Origin: an uncultured Acidobacteriia bacterium
GTDB taxonomy: Bacteria; Acidobacteriota; Terriglobia; Bryobacterales; Bryobacteraceae
Direction of reading: 5' to 3'
Assembly (NCBI GenBank): GCA_903909435.1
Contig: CAIVVT010000195.1
Coordinates: 62,001 to 126,000 of the forward strand
Length of the DNA stretch: 64,000 nucleotides
Shown piece after piece: positions 53,148 through 61,521 of the stretch. The translations under genes were made by a program, and so were the position numbers. Below the pieces are notes generated by a model that was not told the origin of the DNA, did no database searches, and saw only the letters and a list, made by a program, of their open reading frames with translations. Every line of letters begins with the position of its first letter. The first letter of the stretch is position 1.

Positions 53148-54272
53148 ATGAGCATGCTGGCTTGGAAAAACCTGTTTCACGATAGGGTCCGCCTGGCGGT
53201 CACCTTGGTCGGCATCGTCTTCTCATTGGTCCTGATCGTGGTCCAATTCGGACTGTTCCTCGGCTTTCTGGACACCAGTTCGAACATCGTGGCGTATAGC
53301 GGAGCGGACCTCTGGACCGCAGCGCCCGGCATCCCACACGTCAACGGCGGTACGCCGCTGAACGAATCGCTGCGTTGGAAAGCGCTGCAGGTTCCGGGCG
53401 TCCGGAAAGTCACCAAGTTCGCCCTAACTTTCGTCAACTGGAAACTGCCTGCTGGTTCCACGGAATCGGTTCAGATCGCCGGTTACGAGCTTGGCTCCGG
53501 AATGGGGGGGCCGTGGAATGTAGTCCGGGGGACGGAAAGTGACCTGGCTGCGGAAGATAGCGTGTTCATCGATGAACTGTACGCCGCGAAGCTCGGCATC
53601 CGGGCGCTGGGGGATTCGGCTGAAGTCACCGGCCGGCGGGCCCGCGTATCCGGGTTCACGCACGGCATCCGCAGCTTCACTACAGCGCCCTACATTTTCA
53701 CTTCGTTCAAGAACGCTCAGAATTATGCCCGCCTGGCGGAGGACCAGACCGTGTATTTCCTAATTCGCCTGGATCCGGGAGTCAACCCAGAAGTGGTGCG
53801 CTCTCAATTGCGCCAGCGGCTCCTGAACGCGGACATCTACACCAACGAAGAGATGCGCCGCAAGACCATGTTCTATTGGGTTTTTCAGACCGGCGCCGGG
53901 GTTACCACACTGATGGGCGCGATTCTCTCCCTGATCGTCGGCGCCGTGGTCGTCGCTCAGACCATCTACTCCGCCACCATCGACCACATCCGCGAATTTG
54001 GCACGTTGAAAGCCATGGGCGCGGCGAATTGGGTGATCTACCAGGTCATCCTGCTGCAAGCCGCCATCAGCGCGGTGATGGGCTACTCGGTAGCGATTGT
54101 CGTGGGCGAGTTCGTCTCGCACAGCAGCCAGACCGGCAACGCTCCGATCAACCTGCCGCCCTGGATGGCGGCTGCCACGTTCTGCCTCGCGTTGACCATG
54201 TGCATGGGGGCGAGTGTGCTCTCCATCCGCAAAGCGACCCAAATAGACCCAGCCATGGTCTTCCGCGGCTGA
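53148..54272 (+). CDS. DevC-like ABC transporter permease (FtsX/MacB fold)
   Basis: The 374-residue membrane protein has one N-terminal helix (about 17-40), a large periplasmic domain and three C-terminal helices (about 250-370). This is the layout of MacB/FtsX/DevC permeases. Segments such as VTLVGIVFSLVLIVVQFG and HIREFGTLKAMGAANWVIYQ are characteristic. It would act with the ATPase and HlyD-like adaptor encoded next in a tripartite exporter like DevBCA, which exports glycolipids in cyanobacteria. MSMLAWKNLF was taken as the start, with GGAAGGGG upstream. The substrate is unknown. Confidence 0.9.
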   Translation: MSMLAWKNLFHDRVRLAVTLVGIVFSLVLIVVQFGLFLGFLDTSSNIVAYSGADLWTAAPGIPHVNGGTPLNESLRWKALQVPGVRKVTKFALTFVNWKLPAGSTESVQIAGYELGSGMGGPWNVVRGTESDLAAEDSVFIDELYAAKLGIRALGDSAEVTGRRARVSGFTHGIRSFTTAPYIFTSFKNAQNYARLAEDQTVYFLIRLDPGVNPEVVRSQLRQRLLNADIYTNEEMRRKTMFYWVFQTGAGVTTLMGAILSLIVGAVVVAQTIYSATIDHIREFGTLKAMGAANWVIYQVILLQAAISAVMGYSVAIVVGEFVSHSSQTGNAPINLPPWMAAATFCLALTMCMGASVLSIRKATQIDPAMVFRG

Positions 54273-54337
54273 GCGTAATCCGCCAACCCTGAACGCAACG
54301 CGAGTCCAAAGCCTGTCGTGTCTATGGAGTGCAAGCC

Positions 54338-55027
54338 ATGATTCAAGTTCGCAACTTAGAGAAGCGCTACGGCACGGGATCCACAGTCGTGCACGCCCTG
54401 CGCGGCGTCGATCTCGACGTCTTTCCGGGGGAGATTCTGATGCTGATGGGACCATCCGGCAGCGGCAAGACCACACTGCTGTCGATGCTGGGATGCATCT
54501 TACAGGCTTCCTCGGGATCGATCAATATTGACGGGCGCGAGATCGCTGGACTGCCAGAGAGCCGGCTGCCCGCTTTGCGTCTCAGCCACTTCGGGTTCAT
54601 CTTCCAGGGCTTCAACCTTTTTCCCGCACTCTCAGCGCGCGAGAACGTGGAGATCGGACTCCGGCTGAAGGGCATCGGCGGGGGGAAAGCGCGGCGCCAG
54701 GCCACCGATCTGCTCGACCGCGTGGGCCTCGGAGACAAACTGGACAAGATCCCCGCGGACCTGAGCGGAGGGCAGAAGCAGCGCGTGGCCATCGCCCGCG
54801 CCTTGGCAGGCGACCCGCCGATTATCCTCGCGGACGAACCCACGGCGGCGCTCGATTCGCATTCGGGCACCGCCGTCATGGAGATTCTCGCGAGTTTGGC
54901 ACGCAAGAAGGATCGCACCGTGGTCATCGTTACGCACGATAACCGGGTGCTGCATTATGCCGACCGCACCGTGCATATCGCGGACGGATTGATAGTCGAT
55001 CACACCTCTCAGGAGCAGGCAGCATGA
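54338..55027 (+). CDS. DevA/MacB-type ABC transporter ATPase
   Basis: The 229-residue ATPase has Walker A GPSGSGKTT (about 38-46), Q-loop in FIFQGFNLFPALS, the signature LSGGQKQRVAIARAL and Walker B IILADEPTAALD. The switch histidine is in VIVTHDNRV. This is the LolD/MacB/DevA class serving FtsX-like permeases. The start MIQVRNLEKRYG is preceded by GGAG at 8 bases; a longer GTG form begins 9 bases upstream. Its stop overlaps the ATG of the adaptor (ATGA). Confidence 0.95.
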   Translation: MIQVRNLEKRYGTGSTVVHALRGVDLDVFPGEILMLMGPSGSGKTTLLSMLGCILQASSGSINIDGREIAGLPESRLPALRLSHFGFIFQGFNLFPALSARENVEIGLRLKGIGGGKARRQATDLLDRVGLGDKLDKIPADLSGGQKQRVAIARALAGDPPIILADEPTAALDSHSGTAVMEILASLARKKDRTVVIVTHDNRVLHYADRTVHIADGLIVDHTSQEQAA

Positions 55028-56076
55028 ACCTCGAAAACAGCAGAAAAATGTGGACGCTCGCGGGCGTCCTGACCCTGGCGGCGATTGCCTTCACCGTCTC
55101 CTTCCAAAGGTCTGCGCAGGCTGGCGTTGCGGCCGCGAAATCGAGTGCGAACGCGGCGCCATCCACGCCGCTGGTCTCCGCGGCGGGCCGCGTGGAACCG
55201 GTGGACGAAGAGATCAAGACCGGTTCTCAATTGGATGGCAAACTCGTTCAAGTCCTGGCCGACGAAGGGCAGACCGTTCGGCGTGGCCAGGTCCTGGCGG
55301 TGCTCGACAACGGCGACTATGCCGCACGCGTCCAACTGGCGAAGGCCGCTCTGCGAGAGCGTGAAGCCGAATTGGACCGGCTGCGCAATGGTGCGCGAGT
55401 GGAGGAGAAACGCGAGGCCGAGGCGAATCTGCGCGAAGCCGAGGCGCAACTGGCCACGGCCGTCTCGGAGCGCGACCGCCGCTTGCCTCTGCTTGAGCGT
55501 GGCGCCGTGTCGCACTCGGAATACGACCTCACGGCGCGTGATGCCGACACGGCCCGCGCTCGTGTGGCGGCACTGAAAGAGCGTCTGCTCGTGGCGTGTG
55601 ACCAAAGCCGGCCCGAGGACATAGCACGTTCTGAAGCTGAGGTTGCCCGCGCACGTGCGTCGATCGAGGAGGCGGTGGCCCTCCTCGAGAAGACGTTCAT
55701 CCGCGCACCCATCGACGGACGGGTCCTGCGACGCTATCACCGCGCGGGCGAGTCAGTTTCGGGTAAGGGCGACACACCGGTATTCGCGCTCGGCGATCTG
55801 AGCCGGCTGCGCGTACGCGTAGATGTGGACGAGAGCGATGTGGCGCGGGTGCATGTGGGCCAGATGGGTTACGTGACCGCTTCCGCGTACGGCGACCGCA
55901 GGTTCACCGGGCACGTCGTGCGGCTCGGCGAGGCGCTTGGGCGCAAGAATGTACGCACCGACGAACCGGCAGAGCGCGTTGATCGCAAGATCCTGGAGAC
56001 GCTGCTTGAACTCGATCCTGGTCAGAGGCTGCCAGTCGGTCTGCGGGTGGACGCCTATTTACCAGTGGCCCAGTAA
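55024..56076 (+). CDS. HlyD/DevB-like periplasmic adaptor
   Basis: The 350-residue protein has a membrane anchor (about 8-30), a split lipoyl domain (SQLDGKLVQVLADEGQTVRRG and IRAPIDGRVLRRYHRAGESV) and a long coiled-coil hairpin (about 100-215). A beta-barrel domain follows (VRVDVDESDVARV). It would bridge the ABC permease to the outer-membrane TolC encoded downstream. The hairpin is rich in Arg, Glu and Ala, as usual for this family. It is translationally coupled to the ATPase. Confidence 0.92.
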   Translation: MNLENSRKMWTLAGVLTLAAIAFTVSFQRSAQAGVAAAKSSANAAPSTPLVSAAGRVEPVDEEIKTGSQLDGKLVQVLADEGQTVRRGQVLAVLDNGDYAARVQLAKAALREREAELDRLRNGARVEEKREAEANLREAEAQLATAVSERDRRLPLLERGAVSHSEYDLTARDADTARARVAALKERLLVACDQSRPEDIARSEAEVARARASIEEAVALLEKTFIRAPIDGRVLRRYHRAGESVSGKGDTPVFALGDLSRLRVRVDVDESDVARVHVGQMGYVTASAYGDRRFTGHVVRLGEALGRKNVRTDEPAERVDRKILETLLELDPGQRLPVGLRVDAYLPVAQ

Positions 56077-56118
56077 GCGGGGAGGCGACAAGCACGGTGC
56101 GGGCGTTAGAGAGCCCGC

Positions 56119-56136
56119 GCGGCGCTCGAGCGCCGC
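56119..56136. repeat. 18-bp perfect palindrome
   Basis: The sequence GCGGCGCTCGAGCGCCGC is a perfect palindrome in the 125-base gap between the adaptor and tolC genes. It is preceded by GAGCCCGCGC, a 10-mer also found inverted near 6061. It may be a hairpin, attenuator or repeat. Confidence 0.5.
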
Positions 56137-56201
56137 CTCACCTGGACTGGCGAGTACATTTCACAGCTAGACGATGCCGCTCAGGCGGCAGGAGAATTCT
56201 C

Positions 56202-57500
56202 ATGCGCTCTCTCATCACCCTCGCGGCGTTGACCGCGATCTCCCCAGGTGTGTTCGCGCAGCCGCTGCCGGCCAGGTTGAGTCTGTCGCAAGCGCTCGAA
56301 CTGGTAGACAAGGCGAACCCCGAACTGCAAGCTGCACGATTGAAAGCCCTTGAATCCTGGGCTCGCGCGGCGGCGCTCCGCTCGACCATGGGTCCCCAGG
56401 TCAACGTCACTACTGCGCAGGGATACCAGACTAACAACCTCTCCGGGGTGGGCTTGCTGTTTCCCGGGGTGCCCTCGCGCGTTGGTCCCTATCGCGTGTT
56501 CGACCTCCGCCCGAGACTGACCCAAACCGTGCTCGACTTATCCTTGTGGTCGAACGTGCGCGCGGAAAAGCTGCGCTCCCGGGCCGATTCGGCTGATGGG
56601 GACGCCGCCGCCGAGAGGCTGCGCCTGAGCGTCACCGAGCTTTACATCCAGGCGCTCCAAGCCGCCTCCCGACGCCGTTCCGCTGAAGCGCGCGTGGCGA
56701 ACGCCGAGTCGCTGCTGCGGCAAAGCGAAGATCTGCACCGGGCCGGCACCGGCAATCGGCTGGACGTGGCGCGCTCGCAAGAGCAATTGGAGCGCGAACG
56801 GATCAGCGTCGTGAACGCAGTGCGCGACCGCGACGCTGCGCTCACCGTGCTGGCGAGCACACTTGGTAGCGAATCGGAAGCGCTGCCCGAATTGGAGCCA
56901 CTGCAGACCGAGGGAACAGCGGTGGAGTACTCCTTGAACGCGGCGCTGGAACTGCGCGCAGAGATGCACGCTGAGCAACTGCGCGGGCAGGGATTGGAGC
57001 AGGAGCGACAGGCTGCGGCTCGCCAGCGCTACCCGCGCATTCAGGCGCAAGGGGACTTCGGCGTGTTGGGCCAGGATCCCTCGCGCAGCGTGTCGACCTA
57101 CACCGCCCAAGTCAGTGTGAGCGTCCCGTTGTGGACCAGCGGCCGCATTTCGAACGAGATTCGTGCCGCCAGTTTCAAGCTGCAGCGCCAGGAGCAGCAA
57201 CTGCGGCAGGTGCGACTGACCATCGCGCGCGAGTTGCAGCAGGCGCGCCTTGAGCGCGAAGCGGCACGGCTGGCGGCCGAACACAATCAGCAGGCAGCCA
57301 ACGCCGCTCGCGAGGCGCTGGATCTGGCGAGACTGCGATTCACTGCGGGGCTTGCAACACAGCTGGATGTGGTGTCGGCTCAAGCCAATCTGGCGCAGGC
57401 CGAGGAGGACGAGATTCGTTCGCGGTATGACCGACTGGTCGCGGAGGCGCGTCTGGCCCAGGCTGGCGGCGACGTCCGCCGATTCGCTCAGGGGCGTTAG
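56202..57500 (+). CDS. TolC-family outer membrane channel of the ABC exporter
   Basis: The 432-residue protein has a signal peptide (about 1-18) and the TolC fold with two outer-membrane efflux repeats. Segments include LSLSQALELVDKANPELQAA at the first helix and ALDLARLRFTAGLATQLDVVSAQ in the second repeat. It is much smaller than the paired TolC proteins at 16-20 kb. Its place after permease, ATPase and adaptor marks it as the outer-membrane partner of the DevCAB-type exporter. GGAGAA lies 6 bases before the ATG at 56202. Confidence 0.92.
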   Translation: MRSLITLAALTAISPGVFAQPLPARLSLSQALELVDKANPELQAARLKALESWARAAALRSTMGPQVNVTTAQGYQTNNLSGVGLLFPGVPSRVGPYRVFDLRPRLTQTVLDLSLWSNVRAEKLRSRADSADGDAAAERLRLSVTELYIQALQAASRRRSAEARVANAESLLRQSEDLHRAGTGNRLDVARSQEQLERERISVVNAVRDRDAALTVLASTLGSESEALPELEPLQTEGTAVEYSLNAALELRAEMHAEQLRGQGLEQERQAAARQRYPRIQAQGDFGVLGQDPSRSVSTYTAQVSVSVPLWTSGRISNEIRAASFKLQRQEQQLRQVRLTIARELQQARLEREAARLAAEHNQQAANAAREALDLARLRFTAGLATQLDVVSAQANLAQAEEDEIRSRYDRLVAEARLAQAGGDVRRFAQGR

Positions 57501-57964
57501 GCGCCGGGGGTGGTAAACAACTCATTGACGCGCTCCACCCGGTAGGCGAAGATCCGCTCGACGTCACCCCGCACCTTGAGTGCATGTGCGATGCGGCCGA
57601 TGATTCCAAGTGGGATCCTGTAACGCACGACGTCGATGATCCGCGTTCCGCCCGCGTGCGCTTCGAACCGATGCGTGTGATGCCAGAGCTGGTATGGGCC
57701 GCTGAGTTGCACATCCACAAAGCGAAAGGGCGGATCCCAGCGACGGATCTCCGTCGTCCATTTCAAGGGCAGGCCGTGTAGGTTCAGCCGGTACTTGATT
57801 CGAGTGCCCACCGCCATGTAGATCGGAAGCGGTGAAAGGATCTGAAACCCGAGCCAAGTTGGCGTTAGCTCCCCCAGATTGGCGGCATCGGAAAAGAACG
57901 TAAACACTTCTTCCAGCGGCCGGGGCACCCACTGCTCGCAGCGAAAAGTGTAACTGGCGGTCAT
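57497..57964 (-). CDS. SRPBCC-family (START-like) lipid/polyketide-binding protein
   Basis: The 155-residue protein has the helix-grip fold of SRPBCC proteins: FRCEQWVPRPLEEVFTFFSD, LTPTWLGFQILSP, RIKYRLNLHGLPLKWTTEI and RIIDVVRYRIPLG. A hydrophobic ligand pocket is expected; enzymatic function is not evident. It ends the four-gene operon with flavin oxidoreductase, DUF1365 and CFA-like methyltransferase. Its ATG overlaps the stop of the methyltransferase gene. Binding or processing of a modified fatty acid is a reasonable inference from context. It is convergent with tolC, overlapping by 4 bases. Confidence 0.87.
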   Translation of the reverse strand: MTASYTFRCEQWVPRPLEEVFTFFSDAANLGELTPTWLGFQILSPLPIYMAVGTRIKYRLNLHGLPLKWTTEIRRWDPPFRFVDVQLSGPYQLWHHTHRFEAHAGGTRIIDVVRYRIPLGIIGRIAHALKVRGDVERIFAYRVERVNELFTTPGA

Positions 57965-59250
57965 CGGCTGCTTGTTTGGGGTAATTCTTCGGGACGCAGC
58001 GTGGGTTCCAGTGCCGCGCGATCCCTGCTCCACGATTCATTAAACAGCGTGCTCGGACTATGGTTCTTAGTCAGCAGGATTTGAAAGTCGCCGATGTGGC
58101 GCTCCAGAAAAGCACCCTCGGAGTAGGCTAGGTAGTAATCCCACATGCGGATGAAGCGCTCGTCGAATCCTTGCGCCCGCACCTCGTCCAGTGAATCGTG
58201 AAACCGCTTGCGCCACTCAGCGAGGGTGCGCGCGTAATGCTTGCCGATGTTTTCGGCGTAGTGCAATGAAAGAGTAGTGGCGCGGGCGAGTGAGCGGAGG
58301 ACTTCGCCGACCGATGCGAGTTGCCCTCCCGGGAAGATGTACTTTTGGATCCAGTCGCTTTGTCGCACGTAGTTTGGAAATGCCTGATCAATGATGCTGA
58401 TGCTCTGCATCAACATGCTGCCTCCCGGGCGCAGTAGCCGGTCGCAGGCCCGGAAGAACTCGTTGTAGTGGCGCAGTCCTACGGCCTCGAACATCTCGAT
58501 GCTGACGATCTTGTCATATTGGCCGCGCAGCTTGCGGTAGTCCAAACGCACCAACTCGATCTGATTCTCAAGCCCCGCCGAGCGAAAGCGTTCCCTCGCA
58601 TATTCAAATTGCTCGCGACTGATCGTAGTCGTTGTCACCCGGCATCCGTAGTGCCGGGCCGCGTGTTCGGCAAACCCGCCCCAGCCCGTGCCGATCTCGA
58701 GCACATGGTCGTCCGGCCCCAGGTACAGCTTCTTGCAGATGCCATCCAGTTTCTGGAACTGGGCCGTCTCCAGCGAGTCCTCCGCTCGCTCAAAATACGC
58801 GCACGAGTACATCATGCTCTCATCCAGGAACAGCCGGAAGAAGTCGTTGCTCAGGTCATAGTGCGCGCGGATGTTGCGCTGGCTGCCTGCTATAGAGTTG
58901 TCTCTAAAACGATGCCGTAATGCGTTGATTCCACGGCTGAATGTGCTGAGGAATCGGCCATTCTGCTCCATCTGCGCGAGGTTTCTCACGGCCAGGCGAA
59001 CCACGGACACCAGGTCGGGCGATGACCAGTCACCGTCCATCCAGGACTCGCCCAGGGCCACGCTGCCCCCGAATATCGCCTTTACGAAGAACCGCTCGCT
59101 GTTAACAACCACAACGGTGCGCAGCGAGGCATCCGGTTGGCCGAACTCCCAGGTTCGGCCATTCGAGATCAACCGTAGCGAGCCACCGCGTAGCGCGCGC
59201 AGGCTCTTGAGAAACGTGTTCCTAGCGAGCGTTGTCAGTAGTGTGCTCAT
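57961..59250 (-). CDS. cyclopropane-fatty-acid-synthase-like SAM methyltransferase
   Basis: The 429-residue enzyme has an N-terminal membrane-association region and a SAM domain with VLEIGTGWGGFAEHAARH (about 183-200). Cys150 in MMYSCAYF and Glu252 in SIEMFEAVG match CFA-synthase active-site residues. The segment that in E. coli CFA synthase reads HTIG (bicarbonate-binding His266) reads QSISI here (Gln about 282). With flavin oxidoreductase and DUF1365 neighbours this resembles the UfaM/CfaA group methylating unsaturated phospholipid chains en route to furan fatty acids. GGAGGATATTC precedes the ATG. The gene overlaps DUF1365 by 29 bases. Confidence 0.88.
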   Translation of the reverse strand: MSTLLTTLARNTFLKSLRALRGGSLRLISNGRTWEFGQPDASLRTVVVVNSERFFVKAIFGGSVALGESWMDGDWSSPDLVSVVRLAVRNLAQMEQNGRFLSTFSRGINALRHRFRDNSIAGSQRNIRAHYDLSNDFFRLFLDESMMYSCAYFERAEDSLETAQFQKLDGICKKLYLGPDDHVLEIGTGWGGFAEHAARHYGCRVTTTTISREQFEYARERFRSAGLENQIELVRLDYRKLRGQYDKIVSIEMFEAVGLRHYNEFFRACDRLLRPGGSMLMQSISIIDQAFPNYVRQSDWIQKYIFPGGQLASVGEVLRSLARATTLSLHYAENIGKHYARTLAEWRKRFHDSLDEVRAQGFDERFIRMWDYYLAYSEGAFLERHIGDFQILLTKNHSPSTLFNESWSRDRAALEPTLRPEELPQTSSR

Positions 59251-60007
59251 GAATATCCTCCAGGCGCAGGCCAGGGTGAGTGAATGCCGGGACCTTCTTG
59301 AAGTAGAGTCTCAAAGCCTCCCAATGAATGGCGGCCATTACCTTGGCCGTCACCCAAGGGAATCGCAACAGTGCACGGTGCAGAGAGGAGGCGCTCCAAG
59401 GCTCGCGCCGCAACTCCAGCGTGGCGTCGAACACGCTGTGCTCGCCCTGGAGTGTGTTCATGTGCGCCAGCAATTGCTCGCCCGGCGGCGGCAGTACGAA
59501 ACGGTAGTCAAGATCCATGGGCATGAAGGGCGAAACGTGCATCGCCTTAGGGCAGCGGTAAAGGTCACGCCTGGGAGCGGGAATCCGGTTGGCGCCGGAG
59601 AGCCAGTAATTGCGGGATTCCCCAAAGGTGCTATTCACTTCGGCCAGGATCGTCTCCAGCACTCCCTCCGGGGTGTAGCAGTAGTACAACGAAATGGGAT
59701 TGAAGTTGTACCCCAGGTAGCGCAGATTCGTCAGCAGGAAGATTTGCCCGGCCGGTAGATGAACTCCCTGCTTTGCGGCGTCACGCTCCAGCCTCTCACG
59801 CAGTGGCACAGCCGGATCTCCGAAGTGGTCGCGCTGACGGAAACTGGCCCAATTGAAGCGTTCATGGCTGGCCAGCGGCGACACTTTCATCAACTCGGGG
59901 ATACGTTCCACATCTAGAAATGCCATGAACAACGGGTAGGTGAATTCGTGCCGGGCAGGCTCGAACCTGCGGTGGCGGATGGTGCCCGTGTAGATAGCGG
60001 ATTTCAT
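59222..60007 (-). CDS. DUF1365 family protein
   Basis: The 261-residue protein is recognised by its conserved opening GTIRHRRFEPARHEFTYPLFMAFLD, the central NLRYLGYNFNPISLYYCY and the later KAMHVSPFMPMDLDYRF. It is predicted soluble or peripheral, with conserved His, Arg and Tyr residues. The biochemical role is unsettled; it nearly always sits beside CFA-like methyltransferases and FAD oxidoreductases in light- or oxidative-stress operons, as here. It lies 4 bases from the upstream oxidoreductase gene and its end overlaps the methyltransferase start. Confidence 0.92.
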   Translation of the reverse strand: MKSAIYTGTIRHRRFEPARHEFTYPLFMAFLDVERIPELMKVSPLASHERFNWASFRQRDHFGDPAVPLRERLERDAAKQGVHLPAGQIFLLTNLRYLGYNFNPISLYYCYTPEGVLETILAEVNSTFGESRNYWLSGANRIPAPRRDLYRCPKAMHVSPFMPMDLDYRFVLPPPGEQLLAHMNTLQGEHSVFDATLELRREPWSASSLHRALLRFPWVTAKVMAAIHWEALRLYFKKVPAFTHPGLRLEDIHEHTTDNAR

Positions 60008-60011
60008 GCCG

Positions 60012-61259
60012 TCAGCACTCCACTCCGAGCGACCGCGCCACTCGCAGCGCCGAGTTCAGCCCGTCTTCGTGAAATCCGTAGGCCCAATAGGCTCCGCAGA
60101 AGTGGGTTCGATTGACGCCGCTGATTTCGTTCCAACGCGCCTGGGCCTGAATCGCGTCGCGCGTGTACAAAGGGTGATGGTACTCAATCCGGCGCAGCAC
60201 TTTGGCTGAGTTGATGCTGCCGTTGTCATTCAACGTCACGCAGTAGTCTTCCGGCAAGTTCAGCGATTGTAGGCGGTTCATGTGATACGTGACCGTCGCA
60301 CTCGCTCCGGGATCGGGGTTGAGGTTGTAGTTCCAGGACGCCCGGGCCCGCGGACGCCTGGGAAGCAGCGACGAATCCGTATGCAGGCACACCTCGTTTC
60401 GACTGGTGGCGAACCTCCCCATAATGTCCCGTTCCGTATCCGTCGGATCATCGAGCAGCGGCAATACCTGATTGCCGTGGCACGCGAACACGACATGATC
60501 GAACGACAGGGCCGGTCTATCCGGGAAGTTCAGGGTGACGCCGGCGGCACCACGGATCACCGATCGAATCCTGGCGCCAGTGTGGATCCGGTCCTTGAAC
60601 GGCGCCGTGATCGGGCCCAGGTAGTTCTGACTGCCGCCCCGGATCACCTTCCATTGGGGATGCGTATTGAGCCCCAGCAGGCCATGGTTTTCAAAAAAGC
60701 GCAGTAGAGTCAAGGCCGGGAATGAATCGATCGCTTGCATGGACATCGACCACACTGCGGACGCCATCGGATACAGGTAACGCGCTTTGAACTGCGGGTG
60801 GAATCGGCCCTGCTCGATCACCTCTCCCAGGCACATGCTCTCCGAGGCGGGGTTGTTCAACAACTCCCGACCCTTGCGATAGAAGCGCAAAATCTCCCAC
60901 AACAGTCGATGCTGACTCACGCGCACCAGATTCGCGCGCTGTGCGAAGAACCCGTTGAGACCACGGCTGGAATACTCGAAGCCCGTATTCTGGCAGTGCA
61001 CAGCGAACGACATGTCGCTCGGCTGAGTCGCCACGTTCAACTGCGCAAGGAGTTGCACCAGATTAGGGTAAGTGCGGTCATTGTGGACGATAAAACCGGT
61101 GTCTACCGCAAGCGGGCCGCGGCTGCTATCAACGGTTACGGTGTGGGTATGTCCGCCGATGCGAGGGTCTTTTTCGAAAACGGACACTTCATGTTTACGG
61201 CTGAGGAAATAGGCGGCCGCCAATCCCGAAATGCCACTGCCAACTACCGCGATACGCAT
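60012..61259 (-). CDS. FAD-dependent oxidoreductase (amine-oxidase-like, UfaO-type context)
   Basis: The 415-residue flavoprotein has the FAD motif IAVVGSGISGLAAAYFLS at residues about 3-20, followed by VFEKDPRIGGHTHTV. A C-terminal substrate-domain segment contains FCGAYWAYGFHEDGLNSALRVA. It is related to the flavin amine oxidase/desaturase-like proteins found with CFA-type methyltransferases. In Rhodobacter sphaeroides the partner genes in this context act in furan fatty acid formation (recalled literature). It is first in the minus-strand operon, with a candidate promoter and CarH-type repeats 160-200 bases upstream. MRIAVVGSG was chosen as the start. Confidence 0.9.
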   Translation of the reverse strand: MRIAVVGSGISGLAAAYFLSRKHEVSVFEKDPRIGGHTHTVTVDSSRGPLAVDTGFIVHNDRTYPNLVQLLAQLNVATQPSDMSFAVHCQNTGFEYSSRGLNGFFAQRANLVRVSQHRLLWEILRFYRKGRELLNNPASESMCLGEVIEQGRFHPQFKARYLYPMASAVWSMSMQAIDSFPALTLLRFFENHGLLGLNTHPQWKVIRGGSQNYLGPITAPFKDRIHTGARIRSVIRGAAGVTLNFPDRPALSFDHVVFACHGNQVLPLLDDPTDTERDIMGRFATSRNEVCLHTDSSLLPRRPRARASWNYNLNPDPGASATVTYHMNRLQSLNLPEDYCVTLNDNGSINSAKVLRRIEYHHPLYTRDAIQAQARWNEISGVNRTHFCGAYWAYGFHEDGLNSALRVARSLGVEC

Positions 61260-61420
61260 CAGTTCGCCGCTTGTTTCCTTGATCGAGTTTGTGAGAGAAG
61301 CCGTGCTGAATTTGGAGCATAACAAGCCTCCGCCCGCGCTGAAGACCGGGCCGCCCCGAAGGGGTGCCCTACTCTGGACAGATGCCCATAGGGCTCCCGG
61401 CAGAAATCGCTCACGAGCTA

Positions 61421-61450
61421 AATGTAACTCCAGTGTTTAGCCATTGTCAA
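61421..61450 (-). promoter_or_regulatory. candidate promoter of the FAD-DUF1365-CFA-SRPBCC operon
   Basis: On the minus strand a perfect -35 TTGACA (61450-61445) is followed after 18 bases by TACATT (61426-61421), matching TATAAT at four positions. The tandem repeats of the presumed CarH operator cover the whole element. Confidence 0.62.
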
Positions 61451-61471
61451 GCATTTGTTCAGCTTTTGTCC
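61423..61471. promoter_or_regulatory. CarH/LitR-type operator: five repeats at 11-bp spacing
   Basis: TGT occurs at 61423, 61434, 61445, 61456 and 61467, each exactly 11 bases apart. The three central repeats share TGTnnAGC (TGTTTAGC, TGTCAAGC, TGTTCAGC), i.e. GCTnnACA on the other strand. Tandem 11-bp direct repeats with a core ACA are how CarH tetramers are known to bind DNA. The repeats overlap the minus-strand -35 and -10 and reach the TTGACA at 61472 that may serve the carH-like gene. Confidence 0.72.
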
Positions 61472-61521
61472 TTGACAAAAATAGATCACGCGTGCGAATC
61501 TCAGATGGTCAGTCGAAGCTC

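Larger units (their letters stand above)
61260..61521. other. divergent regulatory region of the carH-like and lipid-modification operons
   Basis: The 262-base region between the two divergent starts holds the five-repeat operator, the minus-strand promoter and, in the minus-strand leader, a GC-rich hairpin (61348-61369; CCCC/GGGG around GAA). No ORF is credible here. Confidence 0.6.
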
